A DNA stretch of 64,000 nucleotides from Arabidopsis thaliana (lineage: Eukaryota; Streptophyta; Magnoliopsida; Brassicales; Brassicaceae). A program made the position numbers and the translations under genes. Shown one piece after another: positions 37,347 to 49,620 of this stretch (the first letter of the stretch is position 1; every line of letters begins with the position of its first letter). The stretch covers positions 12,022,001 through 12,086,000 of the forward strand of contig NC_003070.9 of assembly GCF_000001735.4 (NCBI RefSeq), in the 5' to 3' direction. The notes under the pieces are model-generated. The model did not search any database. It saw only the letters and a program-made list of their open reading frames with translations, and was not told the DNA's origin.

Positions 37347-37840
37347 CGCCCCAAGCGCACATTTCCGCCGCCGGGCGACGCAGAACGGCGGCGAACCAAG
37401 TTTCCGTTTAAATTAGGGCACAGGGTTTCGATCGCCACCGTCGTCTCGTTTTTTTCTCTCTCTCTTCTTCTTCCTTTCGCCGTCGCTTTGACTTTTCAGG
37501 GGTTTGATTTTGATTTTTCAAAATTTAGGGGCGGATTTTGGTAAGAAAAGTTTTTGCCTCGGTGAATGGGCTTAGATCTAATTTAGGCTTGTAGTAATCG
37601 GGCCTAATATGGGCCCAGTATGGTACAAAAGATTCTCAAACATCACAGTCCGGTGACCCCAATTTATGTACACTTCAGTTCCCAGGTGGCATTTGGTTGT
37701 ACTATCGGAAAGCCCAACAACCGTCACTGTCATGTCAGAATTCAGATTCGTTATCCCATCTTTATTATCCTTTTTGTTTTTATTTAACTTTGAAAGATGA
37801 CTACTTTTTTTCGAAGAAACGCTTTTATTTCTAAATTCTT
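37347..37840. other. Promoter-side spacer
   Basis: CT/GA-rich leader to about 37490, then GGGCCTAATATGGGCCCA near 37600-37616. A small minus-strand ORF (37578-37850) has no recognised domain. Confidence 0.45.
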
Positions 37841-38001
37841 CTAGTATCATTATTGATGGTTTCTTAAAACAATTATTAAGTTAAGAGACATGTCTTATAA
37901 TAGCTTATAACTAACAAAAGTCTCTTAAAACACTTTTGTTAGATATAAGATATATCTCTTAACTAAGAGTTATGTTAAGAGACCATCAATAAGGATAGTC
38001 T
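37841..38001. mobile_element. MITE-like element with ~26-bp terminal inverted repeats
   Basis: The left end AGTATCATTATTGATGG + TTTCTTAA is nearly the reverse complement of the right end TTAAGAGA + CCATCAATAAGGATAGT. The whole 0.16-kb element is AT-rich and partly self-complementary inside, with repeated AAGAGA words. No target-site duplication could be fixed. Non-autonomous; family unknown. Confidence 0.75.
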
Positions 38002-40249
38002 AACGTTTATTATGAAAACATATAAAAACCTACGATTTCAGGGTATTAGAATCCGTCAAATCTGTTTATAACTTTTTGAACTTTAAGTTATGTTGTTTCA
38101 AGAATATAGATACAGATCAATAAACATAAAATATATGTTCACTTAACTGAATAAGTAACAAATAGAAAAACCAATTTTTACAGAACTGAAAACTTACTTT
38201 AGGATTTTTTCTCCTTCTAGTAAAAACAACGTATAAATAGCCTCTACAATAATATACAAAGCTTTCTATAGGTTTCTATTTTTACATGATACAATTGTAG
38301 ATCTCTGTTTTAACACCGTAAAGAGATTCTATTAAACTCTACTTTGAAATTCTTACAAATTGATTAGAAAAAAAAGAAGATGAGAATCTCAATTTTTCTC
38401 TCATTTACTTCTTTTGTATTGTTCTTCTTTCTTGTTTCTCTTTCTCTTTGTCTCTACATCGTCACGTTTTTATACATTATTTAAACGATGTTTGATCTAA
38501 AAAATGTTTCTTATCTCGGTCGGTATTTTTCTAATCGATATAAATGTAACTAAAAAACATAATGTATTTTGCACAAGTAGAAGAAGATTTACATAAACAC
38601 AAATGTTCATGTAAATAAACACCAATAAATTAGCATGTAATTTTATACATAGAAAAAATGTTTAAAAATCACAAAAAAACGAAAAATAATATAAAGTTTG
38701 GATGCATAATTTTTATTGTGTTTATTTATGAGAACTCGTGTTCGAGTACATTTTTGCGTTTATTGTAATGATCATTTGTTATTGTACACAGATTGTATTA
38801 CAAATTAGTGACCAACATGGAGTGTTTGTTTCCCCATCCTCATCTCCCTCTGCCACGATATAGCTATAGCTAGCGATTGTTTGTGATCTTCAATGAATGG
38901 TTTTAGCCCTATACAAAATTATAAAGGTTGGCTGAATTCTATAATCGGACTACTCATCGAGTTTATATCACTAGGGGTAGTAAATTTATCAAACAACCTA
39001 ATGTAACATGATATACATATTATTAGCCGATGACGGTATGACATATAAAAACCTAGTTACTCATGTTAATTTCAGATTTTTTTTTTCTACTTCTTGATTT
39101 AGAATTCAATGAGTTAATTCCCCACATTAAACAATACATCGGTATTTCCGAAAAATAACTCTGCTCACCTACTCGTTGTTGTCTTATAAATTTATTTCTC
39201 GCAACTCATAAAAAGGACCGCACAAATTACGATGAGAAATGTATGTGAAGAATGATATAATTAGAGAAATCATAGCATTGAATTGTTAATATCACATTAA
39301 ATTAAAATGTAGCATGAAAAATGCGTCGGTGAGTGGTTGGGTATATTGGGGTCAATTTCAAGAGAAATTTGTGTATGTACACACAAATGTACAATACTCA
39401 AGGCATAGGACAAGACCACCTTACACGTTTTTTGTATATAGAAAACGAAAGACAACGACATTCCATCTAACATCTTTACTTGACGACATCTTTGGATACA
39501 AAATTAATTAAAACTTAGAAAACTATAAGTGTATTTTAATATACTTGGGACAATGATTCTCCCACCGTTTTTTGCCGTTGAATTAATGTATATACATCAT
39601 TTATTATTACACAGTTTGAATTGTTTAAAGTTTAGGTTAGAGAGTGAAGAACAAGATACTCGTATGCATGTATGTACTCGTGCAATCTTATGTCAGTCTG
39701 GTTGGTGGTGGTGCCTAGTTACATTTTTGGCGAGAGCATGTGTTTTGTTCTCTTTGAAAATCATGACGAAAAGTTGCTTTAGATATGATTGGATTTTTAA
39801 GTCAAGAGAAATTTACGTCTTTTTGTTAAAAAGAAAAAGCAAACAATATTTTTTCAAAAGCAATTAATTAGTAATTACCGACAGATCGAAACACTGTCAT
39901 AATTTGCTGTTAAAATCTATTAGCAAATCATTTGTAAACTTTACCGAATTTGTTGACCAGATTTCGTTGCTAATATTGCTATGGTTTTTTGTTATTTTTT
40001 GCTTGCTAGTATTTTCACTATATCGACGAAGAAAACCAAAAAGTTTCGTTTATGCCTCTTTTTACTTCTTTTTTTAATTGCTAAACCATGAAATCTGATG
40101 TGATATATATCTTGTAATCTTACGCCACTTTTCTGATCTCTAGTTTGTCATGAGCCATCGATAAAATAAGTGAATGATGAAGTAATTAGATTTAGAGGAG
40201 ATAATGAATTATCCCATCAAAACTCGAAACATATATTACTATATTATAG
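38002..40249. other. AT-rich intergenic region
   Basis: No convincing gene. ORFs at 39314-39511 and 39529-39867 lack domains and splice context. A stretch at about 39870-40020 (ACCGACAGATCG, CCGAATTTGTTGACC) faintly resembles CACTA subterminal sequence. Confidence 0.4.
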
Positions 40250-41336
40250 GATGTTTAAACCAACCCTTCAAGTTACTTCAAGTTAATTTCGGTTGCAAGT
40301 TTATCTTCCAAATCCGAATTATGCAAGTCAATTCCACCATCTCTAAAATCACCCGTAATATAGTCCTCCCGTATAGCGATGACGTGACATTCGATAACTC
40401 TGTTTAAAAATATAAGTGTTTATGCAAAAAAAACTTTAATGTAATTTTTTTTTGCAAGATATACTTTCATGTCAAATAAATAGGGATCAAACCACAATCT
40501 GAAAAATCTCATGAAATATAGCTCTTTTGTGTATCGATAACATGACAGTCGATAACTCATTTAGAACATGTGCAATGCGTAGAGATTTTAAGAGTCATTT
40601 ATTTAGGATTTTTGAATCAATAACTGTAACTAACTAAAATTTTATCATATTTGTTCTGGTTCGTTTGTTTCTTTCAAAATAACTAAAATTAACCAAATTT
40701 AACCGTCATTAACCAAAAAAATATAAAGAAGAAAATATTAGAAAGAAAATTAAAATTGAGTATTTAATTTTGACAAATATAACTAACAATATTTAGATAT
40801 TTTGATTATTCAAAGTATTTGATTGTTTTGGTTCTAAAAATTACTAATATTTTGAGTTTTTAATTATAGTTATGGGTATTAATTTTGGATATTTTCTAAG
40901 TTTCTGGATATTTTGGTTAATCGTTTGGTTATCGGTTCTGTTTTATTTTATTTAACACTTAAATAAATAACTCAATTAAATTATATGCATTAAAGTAATA
41001 TATTCGATAGACTTATAAAATCTCTAAATGAGTTGTCGACTGTTATGTCATCGATACACAAAAGAGCTACATTTCATGAAAATTTTCAGATTGTGGTTTG
41101 ATCTGTATTTATTTGACATGAATGTTTATCTTGCAAAAAAAATTACATTGAAGGTTTTTTTACATTAACTTTTATGTTTTCAAACAGAGTTATCGAATGT
41201 CACGTCATCGCTACATGAGAAAATTGTATTGTGGGTGATTTTAAAGATAGTGGAGTTAACTTACATAATTTGGATTTGAAAGATAAACTTGTAAACGAAA
41301 TTAACTTGAAAGGTTGTTTTGTAAAAAAAAATTATA
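40250..41336. mobile_element. ~1.1-kb element with ~330-bp terminal inverted repeats
   Basis: Left arm about 40250-40580 and right arm about 41020-41336 are reverse complements: GAAATATAGCTCTTTTGTGT (from 40513) with ACACAAAAGAGCTACATTTC (to 41075); ACCACAATCTGAAAA with TTTTCAGATTGTGGT; CGATGACGTGACATTCGATAAC with its complement near 41190-41212; CTTCAAGTTAATTTCG with CGAAATTAACTTGAA. The centre is near 40794. Internal sequence (about 40580-41020) is AT-rich and non-coding. Long TIRs with no transposase suggest a non-autonomous MULE or foldback element. Ends are approximate and no exact target-site duplication was seen. Confidence 0.82.
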
Positions 41337-42795
41337 TTATATACTATTGAGTAGAAACGACGCTTATGATTCTATTAAAGATGTAATAAGAATATGTATT
41401 AGTGATCGCTTGATTCCGCTGATTATTTTTTTTTATCTGATGTTTTACTAACTTTACATAAAAATTATATTATAAAGATAAAAGAGAAATAATACAGACT
41501 ATTTAAAAAAAAAAAGATTGTAATAAGAGATAAAATACAATATTTTGTTTTGTTTATATCTTGATGTATCTTACCGTTTTATCAGTTGATTACAATAAAA
41601 AAAATATATCTCTTTTTTTTTGTGAGAAAAACTATCTCTTAACATAGCGATAAAAAGTTACGCTAGTTTATGCCAACTATCAATTTTATTAGTTATAACT
41701 TATAAAAAACAAAGATTTTGTGAGTTTTATCCATAACTTACCAAAGCTTTCATCCATAACTTACCACTCTACATAAAATTACATATTTTTTTGAAAAAAG
41801 TCATGTGGAGTCTCAAAAGAAAGAATCTATTTGCTCATTTTTTTGTGATAAATTCTACATACCTAGCTACTCATATTCATGAACATGGTTTCAAATCTAG
41901 AAGTCTTTCTACTTCAGAAATAAAATAAAGAAACTAGCTGCTAAGTGCTAACTTCATATTTTGTTCTCAAAGATAACAACTTTAAAACGGATAATCTAGC
42001 AAGAAATACTTGAAAACTAGAAAATATTAATTTGGTTTTTTTATTTATTTTATTTATTATCATTTATTTACGGAACCAACTATTTTTCTTAATGGATAAA
42101 TAAAATGCATATTTGTCAAACAAACAAAATCGAGTAGAGAAATTATCTAACACGTGAGAGATAATTTACAAAACAATCCAACATATATTATGGTCCCCAT
42201 CTTGAAACTTCCCAATTAATTCGTATTTGACGGTGGCGTGACAACTTCGAAAGACTAACCATAAGACCTAGTGCATTCACTAGTCACTACCATTCAATAA
42301 ATCTCACAAATTCTCTTAAAAATTCGATACTTTTCAATCACCTTTCTACAAAAACAATACAAAACAAAATCTAAATACGTGAGCAAATAATACCCATAAA
42401 TATATGTGTATTATTAGCAATTTGATAATATAAAAAACAAAACGGCAAAAAAAAAAGTGTTTTAAGACACTGAATCGTAGTGGTTATAACGTCAGTGCAG
42501 CTTCTAAGGAAGGTTTCTTCTTCTTCTTCATCTTCCTCTTAATCACAAACTGGTCAAACTCTGCCTCTCTCTTCTCTAAACCCAAACAAAAGAAAAAAAC
42601 CATTTTTCTCATCTTCTTCTTCTTTATTCACAAACCTCACCAAACACACATTCCTTAAACCAGATCTTCATTCTCCGATTCTCTTGTCCCTTATTTGTCT
42701 GCTGTTACAAAAACCCTCTTCATTTTCCCAGAAACCCACTTATCTTCTTCTTAAATTACTATCATCCTCACTCAAAAGTCTCACACTTTCTCAAA
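41337..42795. other. Kinase promoter and spacer
   Basis: AT-rich spacer with a CACGTG core at 42151-42156. From about 42510 to the ATG it is pyrimidine-rich (TTCTTCTTCTTCATC), typical of a plant 5' UTR. Confidence 0.5.
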
Positions 42796-44114
42796 ATGTC
42801 TTGTTTCTTAAGCTGTGTCCGTTTCGAAACAACCACCGACAACAACAAACCCACGAGTACAGAATCTGGTTCTGTCTCCGGTGTTACCTGTTATACCTGG
42901 GATGATGTTGAGTCTCTCACTTCCAATTTCTCTAGACTTATTGGTACTGGTGGCTATAGTAGTATCTACTTAGCTCGTGTGTCTGGTTCTATCAACGCAG
43001 CTCTCAAGGTTCATGTCAGTAGTCATCGTCTTTATCAAGTGTTTAGGTCTGAGCTTGAGATTTTGCTTCGTCTTCAACATCCTCACATTGTTAAGCTTCT
43101 TGGTTACTTTGACGATTCAGGTTCCTATCCTTCCTCTCTTAATCCGTTTTTAAATTCTTGAAATTCCCTAATCAAGAACTGGTCCTAGGAATTATTAACA
43201 TCCATGAAAAGTCAAATACTTTAAAGAACAGAGCTTTATTCTTGTCTTGTCCTAATTACAATTCTTTTGTAGATTCGTTTCACTTTTACACTAGTTGGTT
43301 AGCTTTTCCTTGTTGCAAATTGTTTATCTTTTGAGTGGATTCTTAGTGTGAATCTAATGTTGTTGTTGTTTTTGTTGTGTATTTTTCAGAAGAAAGTGGA
43401 GCACTATTACTAGAGTACCTTCCTCAAGGTAACCTTCAAGAGAAGCTTAACCGGAACAGCAAACAAGTGTTACCATGGAGAAACAGAACCGCTATTGCGT
43501 TTCAGGTTGCGCAAGCAATTGAACATATTCATGAGAAATGTAGTCCTCAGATTGTGCACGGTGACATCAAATCTTCCAACATACTTCTTGACAAACATTT
43601 CAACTCCAAGCTTTGTGATTTCGGATCAGCTAAAGTTGGTTTCTCGTCTATGGTTCAGCCTTCTAAGACGACGTCAACTATGTCACCACGATCCAAGCAA
43701 GTGATGATGATTGGTTCTCCAGGGTACACAGATCCTCATTACTTGAGAACTGGTATTGCTTCGAAGAAGATGGATATGTATGGGTTTGGAGTGGTGGTTC
43801 TTGAGTTGGTTTCGGGTAAAGAAGCGGTTAGTTCTGAGAGAGGTGAGATGTTGGTGCATTCAACAGCTTCGTTGATACATGAGATTCTTGATTCGAATGG
43901 AGATATTGGAGAAGAGAAAGTGAGACAGTTCTTGGATCCAAGGTTGTCCAGGGATGGTAGTATTGATTTGGAAGAGGTTAAGACAATGCTACGTGTGGCT
44001 GCTTTCTGTCTTCGTAGCCCTCCATCGCTGAGACCCTCTGCTTCTCAAGTAGTTCAAACTCTTAACAAGAAGATACCGTCTCTATCTTTCCTCGGTTGTG
44101 GTAAAAAAGAGTGA
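42796..44114 (+). CDS. Receptor-like cytoplasmic protein kinase
   Basis: Exons 42796-43120 and 43390-44114 give 349 residues with no signal peptide or membrane span. The kinase domain covers most of the protein: glycine loop [12 protein letters not shown] (about 49-60), lysine K71 in AALKVH, helix-C glutamate E86, catalytic loop [13 protein letters not shown] with D167, DFG at 185-187, and [10 protein letters not shown] as the P+1 region. The catalytic loop has HGD instead of HRD, so it is a non-RD kinase, as in many immune and RLCK kinases, and needs no canonical activation-loop phosphorylation. All other catalytic residues are intact. The N-terminal MSCFLSC could be palmitoylated; there is no Gly2 for myristoylation. 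Substrate and pathway unknown. Matches At1g33260 by position. Confidence 0.94.
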
Positions 44115-44661
44115 TACATAAAACTAACCTGTGTGTTTTAGGTGATGAGGTTTAGGTAGTGATTGTGTTGCAGGTCTTAGTAGAAAGATCTGAAACGTTT
44201 GCTGAGAAGATTGAGTTTCGTTGTATAGGAGATTCTGCAAAAACCAAAAAGAAAGAAGGAAGATTCAAATTCCTCTTCTGCTTTGTGATGTGTATAGTAA
44301 TCAAGCAAAACAACATTCATGTGATTTGCATTTTGTAAGAGTTACTGTGTGGATGTATAATACAAATGATTGGATGAAATTCGGTAACCGGTTTGGTTAG
44401 GAACCAACAAACCGAAATTACTATAAATTTATCCAAAATTAAATCGAGATAACCAAACAATTGTACTGAAATGAACCGAAGAATAGATGCGTAGTTATTG
44501 AAAAAGTTGATAAAACCAAACCAAATCAAACCGAATTTGGGAATAGAACCGAACTTTGTACTCTATAACCCAATCCAAACCGAATCGGACCGATGAACTA
44601 AATTTTGTTTTGTCATATTTGATCCATTTCTCTTCACTGACGAGACAAACTCGACGAAGCA
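44115..44661. other. Spacer with AACCGAA-type low-complexity repeat
   Basis: From about 44380 to 44610 the sequence is full of AACCGA/ACCAAAC words (for example GGTAACCGGTTTGG, AAACCAAACCAAATC). Such degenerate motifs are common in Arabidopsis intergenic DNA. No gene. Confidence 0.6.
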
Positions 44662-45820
44662 ATGTGGTCTCTTGCGCTAACGTTACCATCTCCGTCTTTG
44701 GTGTCGGTGAGGAGCACTAAACTCGGACGAAGTGTTAGTAATGGTGGCCGGAATTGGTCGGGACTTACTAAGTTGTCGGAGAAATCGAAGACTAAACGAG
44801 GTAATGGTCTCTGCTGCAAGGCGGAGCTGTCGGAGCTAGCTCCAGTCGTCTCTGCTACTTATGGTGTACTTCTTCTAGGAGGCGGTCTCTTCGCTTGTAA
44901 GTTACTACTGATCTCATAATTCAAATTATTTATCTGGATTTTTGGCTCAATACACTAAAAAATTTGAACTTTGTATTCCGAAATTGAAGATAGCAAATCT
45001 GGAAGCAAAGGTTCTCTCTTTGGGGGTTTGACCGGTTCTGTTCTTATGGCATCTGTACGATCTTGCTCTCTCTGTCTCTATTCTTAGTGTTAGTTTCAAG
45101 TTACTACAGAGTTAAAAATCTGAACTTTGTCCTTTGAGGAAGGTAGTTAGGAACTTAGTGCAATATTCAGGTCATTGTTTCTTCTTGATGTGGTTCTCTT
45201 GCAAGCTTTATTTCAATTCCTTGACAACAATGGTGTTTTTGTCTCTTTAGGGAGGGCTTAAGAAACTATCTACAACAGTTGATCTGCTAGAATCTTCTCC
45301 TATTGTTGCATACCTTAGTTCCTTCAAAACATATGATTGTGTTCCTTTTTACTCTTTGTGCTTTCCATCTCGGTTTTATGATCCACGACTGTATCACTGA
45401 AAGCATCCACATCTTCTTGTTCAACTGTTGAAATGATTACACTTATTACTGAGCATGCCAATGTTTGAATTTCTTCTTTATAGGCCTACTTCCTTACTAA
45501 ATCACCAGAGACAAGAGTTCTCGGCGATACCATAGGTCTTGGTGCTGCCTTCCTCTTCTCTTCTGTCTTCGGTAAGCTTGACTTGTGAAGATGTGTTTTG
45601 TGTTTGCATATATGCCATATGAATCTCTTCTCGTTGCACTGAATTTTCTGTTTTTTTCTACAACTTTCTTGCAGGATTTCGTTTGGCATCTTCTCGGAAA
45701 CCAGTTCCAGCTGGTCCACTACTACTCCTTTCCATCGGCATGTTGTCCTTCTTTGTCATGGCGTATATGCACGACAGTTTACCTGCTATATCCATACCCG
45801 ACCCTTTACCTCTACCTTAG
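44662..45820 (+). CDS. FAX4: TMEM14-family plastid membrane protein FAX4
   Basis: Exons 44662-44896, 44990-45054, 45484-45571 and 45675-45820 give 177 residues. The Ser/Arg-rich N-terminus (about 1-55) looks like a chloroplast transit peptide. Then comes a TMEM14/FAX domain of four short Gly-rich hydrophobic helices: VVSATYGVLLLGGGLFAY, SLFGGLTGSVLMASAYFL, RVLGDTIGLGAAFLFSSVFGFR and AGPLLLLSIGMLSFFVMAY. FAX1 in this family exports fatty acids across the inner chloroplast envelope; FAX4 is assigned to this locus from memory and its own function is inferred. Tail PDPLPLP is short and Pro-rich. It converges with a patatin-like hydrolase gene 0.5 kb away. Confidence 0.92.
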
Positions 45821-46323
45821 CTTAGATGAGAGCATGAGGTTGTAACCAGATAGGAAAGCTCTCAAAAGTATGAATCAAGAACAGTTTTGCTTTTGCCCCC
45901 ACACCAATAAATTGCAAAGCTTTGTTTGTGAGGCTAATGTGGAGAGAATAATGTTTCTTTCAGATAAAGAGTTGTTGCTAAATTAGAGAAATATGCATCT
46001 CCCATTCAAGATTTTGTTAATGGCACTTTTTGAAATTGAATGATCAATGCTAAATAAGAAAGGGGGTAATAAGAGAAAAGTTTGAATAAATTTGTGGACA
46101 ACTCTATTGAGAATGGTTTGGTCTTAACAGCGACTCCTCGAAGCACATGTTATTTTGATGAACAAGTGTATGAACTCCGACTAAAAGTGATGTACCATTT
46201 ACTTTGTTTGATCTAAGAACTACAACTTTCTGTGACTTTAAAGCCAGCTTCTGGAAAACTATCTGAATATTTTGTACCGCGATAATATATGGTACTGTTA
46301 TATAGTATTGAGTTCGTGAGTTC
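45821..46323. other. Convergent 3' region
   Basis: 3' UTRs of FAX4 (plus) and the patatin-like gene (minus). No additional feature seen. Confidence 0.5.
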
Positions 46324-48157
46324 TTAGCTAGTAGGAATCTCTTGAGCTGTAGGAGTATCGTCATAGACCAATCCCTCAACTGGATTCATCTCAGCCCATG
46401 TAGCTGCATCTGCGTATCCTAACTCAAACAGCCTCTCCAACACCTCGTCCTCTGCTGGCTCAAGTGCCCAATTCAATAGCTGAAGTCACAGAAAAACCAA
46501 GATTAACACACTTACTCCCAAAGGAGAATGATCTCATTAGAAGAAACTGAGCACTTACTTGTCTAGATGTTGCTCTGTTTAAAGGGTTGCAATCTGGGCA
46601 GATCTCAATACCCTTTAGTTTGAAGTTACTAGCGGAAAAAGCACAAACTCGAACCTGAGAAAGATTTATACAATAAGTTCATTAAGCTCCATGGAACATG
46701 TTCAGAAGTCAAGATGGATGAACATATGAAAGGGCTTCCAAACTTTTTAAAATGCCACACACTCTGAAGGAGCAGACGCATTAGAAAGAGAGAATGGGAA
46801 CAGAACAACACAACAATTGTGATCATACTGTTTTAGCAGCAGCTGTTGGTGGCATAAACAATGTCAAGCCTCCATCAACACAAAGTCGATTACGGAACAT
46901 TGTTGCAGGCCTTGGTGCAAGATATCTGCATTTGTTTTTAATTCTGGTTGTTAAAGTTTTGTTTTCCGGATAAACTGAAAGTTTCAAAAGCAAGAGAGTG
47001 ATTTACCCTGGAATAAAAGAAGATGTGAAAACTGCATCTATCAAGTCGCTTTTGGAGTCGAACTGATCCACTAGAAGACCTCTAGGTCTCCAAAACACTT
47101 GAGTGATGGCAACTACAATACAGTTGAATGATCAACAACGTCAGACCCGAAGACAAGTCAGGCACGAGGAGTCAAAATTGAAGAAAGAAGACGTAGTTAC
47201 TCACCACGAATTCTCCCGTTGGACCTAATGTGAATATCATCGGGCAGTAACCTCTCCATGGATTCTCTAAGGACAGCCTAAAACCACAGCGACTTGTATG
47301 AACATCTTTATAATGTAACTTAAAGCCAAACTCATCACAGCAACATTGGTGGGTCTTGTGTTTCACTCATAAGAAATTGTTTGAACAAATTAACAAAGTG
47401 ACAATCTAAAGCACAAGACCAACACCTAGGAACTTATTCAACTCTATGGCTGTAAATATTTGTGAGCACACTGAGATAGAAGGCTCATTACCCCAAGACG
47501 GAAAGCAGTGCCATTGCGTCGACAATCATAAGCAAGTTCCTTAGTAGCTTCAAGGGCTTCTCGCATAGTAGCTCCTGAGGTTATCACAGCACAGACTATA
47601 GCACCAGCAGAAGATCCTGCTAAAGGAGTAGTTTCCTGAATCAACACACAACAAAATCATGTTCCTTCCTCAATCATAACTGTTACTAAAACACACAAAT
47701 CCATGAGAAAATGAAGAACCTTTATGTAACCCTTTTCAATAAGCAACTGAGCAACTCCAAGATGATAAGGAAACAAAAGACCAGCAGCAGAGAAACTAAA
47801 CCCAGGACTTGTAATGACTCTCCTCTCTTTCTCCGCTTCAACATCTTTAACCCTTTGTTCCCATATCATCGCTGGCTCAATCTCATCCTCAATTACACTA
47901 GCTATTCTATCACCATCATCAATCGGCGGCGTCTTTTGATTAGAACTCTTCAAAAGCCTCGACGCGATTCCGATGAAAAGCTCACCGGTGGCAACAGCGA
48001 ATGATCTCTTGTTCTCGGAATCTGTAGAAAAGTTCTGATTTTGAGAAGACCCACCAGAGCAGCATGATAACCTAAGGGCGAGAATTCTCGGAGAAAGGTT
48101 AAAGCTTTTTCTCGTACGGAGAGAGATGAATGGAGTGGAACGGAGAGACATCGCCAT
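46324..48157 (-). CDS. Patatin-like acyl hydrolase/phospholipase, probably plastid-targeted
   Basis: Exons (minus) 48157-47720, 47635-47492, 47277-47205, 47112-47007, 46925-46829, 46654-46559 and 46479-46324 give 369 residues. Residues 1-45 are Ser/Arg-rich with few acids, like a transit peptide. The patatin domain begins at about 115 (SFSAAGLLFPYHLGVAQ, oxyanion loop region). The nucleophile elbow is GSSAG at 153-157 with Ser155, and the catalytic Asp is in VDGGL (D271). DLIDAVFTSSFIPG and YLAPRP are typical of PNPLA-type members. It should cleave acyl esters from glycerolipids. The Arabidopsis substrate is not evident. The first motif has AAG where many patatins have GGG/GGA. Matches At1g33270 by position. 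Confidence 0.94.
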
Positions 48158-49435
48158 GGATTAATGGGTCACACTCAGATTATTTGAGGGTTTTGGGAAT
48201 TTCGAAAAGTTAGGGATTTGAAAATCACACGATCATCGCAGCTCACAAAACACTCATGAGGATGTGACTCTATGGTTTCGTGGAGAAATTTGTTAACTTT
48301 ATAGTTCTCCCAGGAAGCAACGTTTCGCGACAGAGAGAGACTCTGTTGAATCAAAACTCTGTTCAATCTGTTTTTGGAGAGAATCTAATTTTAAGGACTG
48401 ATTTTAAGAAGGTCAAAAGAGTAAATATGATGTGATTTGATGATTTCGGTTTCTGTTTCATCCATACCAACTAAAATTACCAAAATTGGTAATGCCGGTC
48501 CTATCGACGAACGAATTACTTTTTATTTATTGATCCAACAAGAAATGTCGGCTTCCAAAAGTTTCAAACTTACACTTATTTGACAAGAAAACAAGAAAAA
48601 TTGAGACCTTTTTAGATGCCAATGCTTAATGAATGACTAATTTAGTAAGTAGAAGTAGCAAGGAGTACATATAAATATATATTGAGGATTAGTATTAGGG
48701 ATTTTATGAATATTTTGAATAGTTTTATTGGTCAATTCTGGTTTCCGTTAGAGTCAATCGATCATTGTACCGTAATTGTTTGTTTATGGTATTAACTACA
48801 TAATGTCGTATAGTTTATGCATGTGGTCATGAAATACATATATTTCGTGTATATAAGGATACATTTACTTCGTGTACATGAGTATAGTTTGGATATTATT
48901 AGCCGTGCATTTAGTCAAAATAGGTTTGTAACCAATATCATCTCCAAGCAACAAGACGGTACTGCCATCATTTTGAGGATCCTGAACAAAAAACATCCAT
49001 TCGACCAAGGATCTCCAGATCTGCTGATTGCAAACATTCATAAAAAAAAAATATTGTTGAAAAATTATCAAGAATGAAATACTAAGTAAATTGAAGTACA
49101 ATCGAAAACTTACTTGTGTTACTTAGATTTTCATCAAATAAATCGATTCCAAAGTCTTTATCTTCTGAGTCTAATTTAGACGACATGACTCGAATGCTCC
49201 AATTGCGGTTATCTTATTACCTAGAATGAAATATGCTAACTCTACTTCACTAGCGAGGAATGACTTGATAAAAGGCGCATCATTGATATTAGGTATTACA
49301 TTCTCTAAATCACACCACATCTTTTACTGGAGTTACCATTTTCGACAAGACAATTTGATTTCCGCCAGCTTAAATCTAGAGTTTTAATATACTATTAATG
49401 AAAAAAAAATCTTCTTACCATTAGTTCTTAAATCA
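48158..49435. other. Intergenic region upstream of the patatin-like gene
   Basis: Promoter side of the minus-strand patatin-like gene, then AT-rich spacer. Minus-strand open stretches near 48865-49330 (for example FIKSFLASEVELAYFILGNKITA) have no recognised family. Confidence 0.4.
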
Positions 49436-49620
49436 AAATCTAAGATTTCTATTAAACCGGCCCGATGATCTTATCAAGATAACCAAACCTAAACCTAAAA
49501 TTTCTATTAAACCGGTCCGGTGATTTTATCAATATAACCAAACTTTAATCTAAGATTTCCATTAAATCGATCCGATCTGATCCGATCCTATCGAGATAAC
49601 CAAACTTTCATCCTAAATAT
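49436..49620 (+). repeat. Three-copy tandem repeat, ~55-75 bp units
   Basis: Three diverged units share (T)AA(G/A)ATTTC(T/C)ATTAAA(C/T)CG(G/A)(C/T)CCG ... ATATAACCAAAC, at about 49437-49488, 49490-49544 and 49545-49615. The third is expanded by a GATCCGATCTGATCCGATCC run. Confidence 0.8.

Noticed and set aside
48865-49330. Possible degenerate gene on the minus strand
   Set aside because: Open stretches are short, in several frames, and match no family I recognise.
49490-49620. Possible CRISPR-like array
   Set aside because: Diverged minisatellite units of unequal length in a plant genome; no regular spacers.
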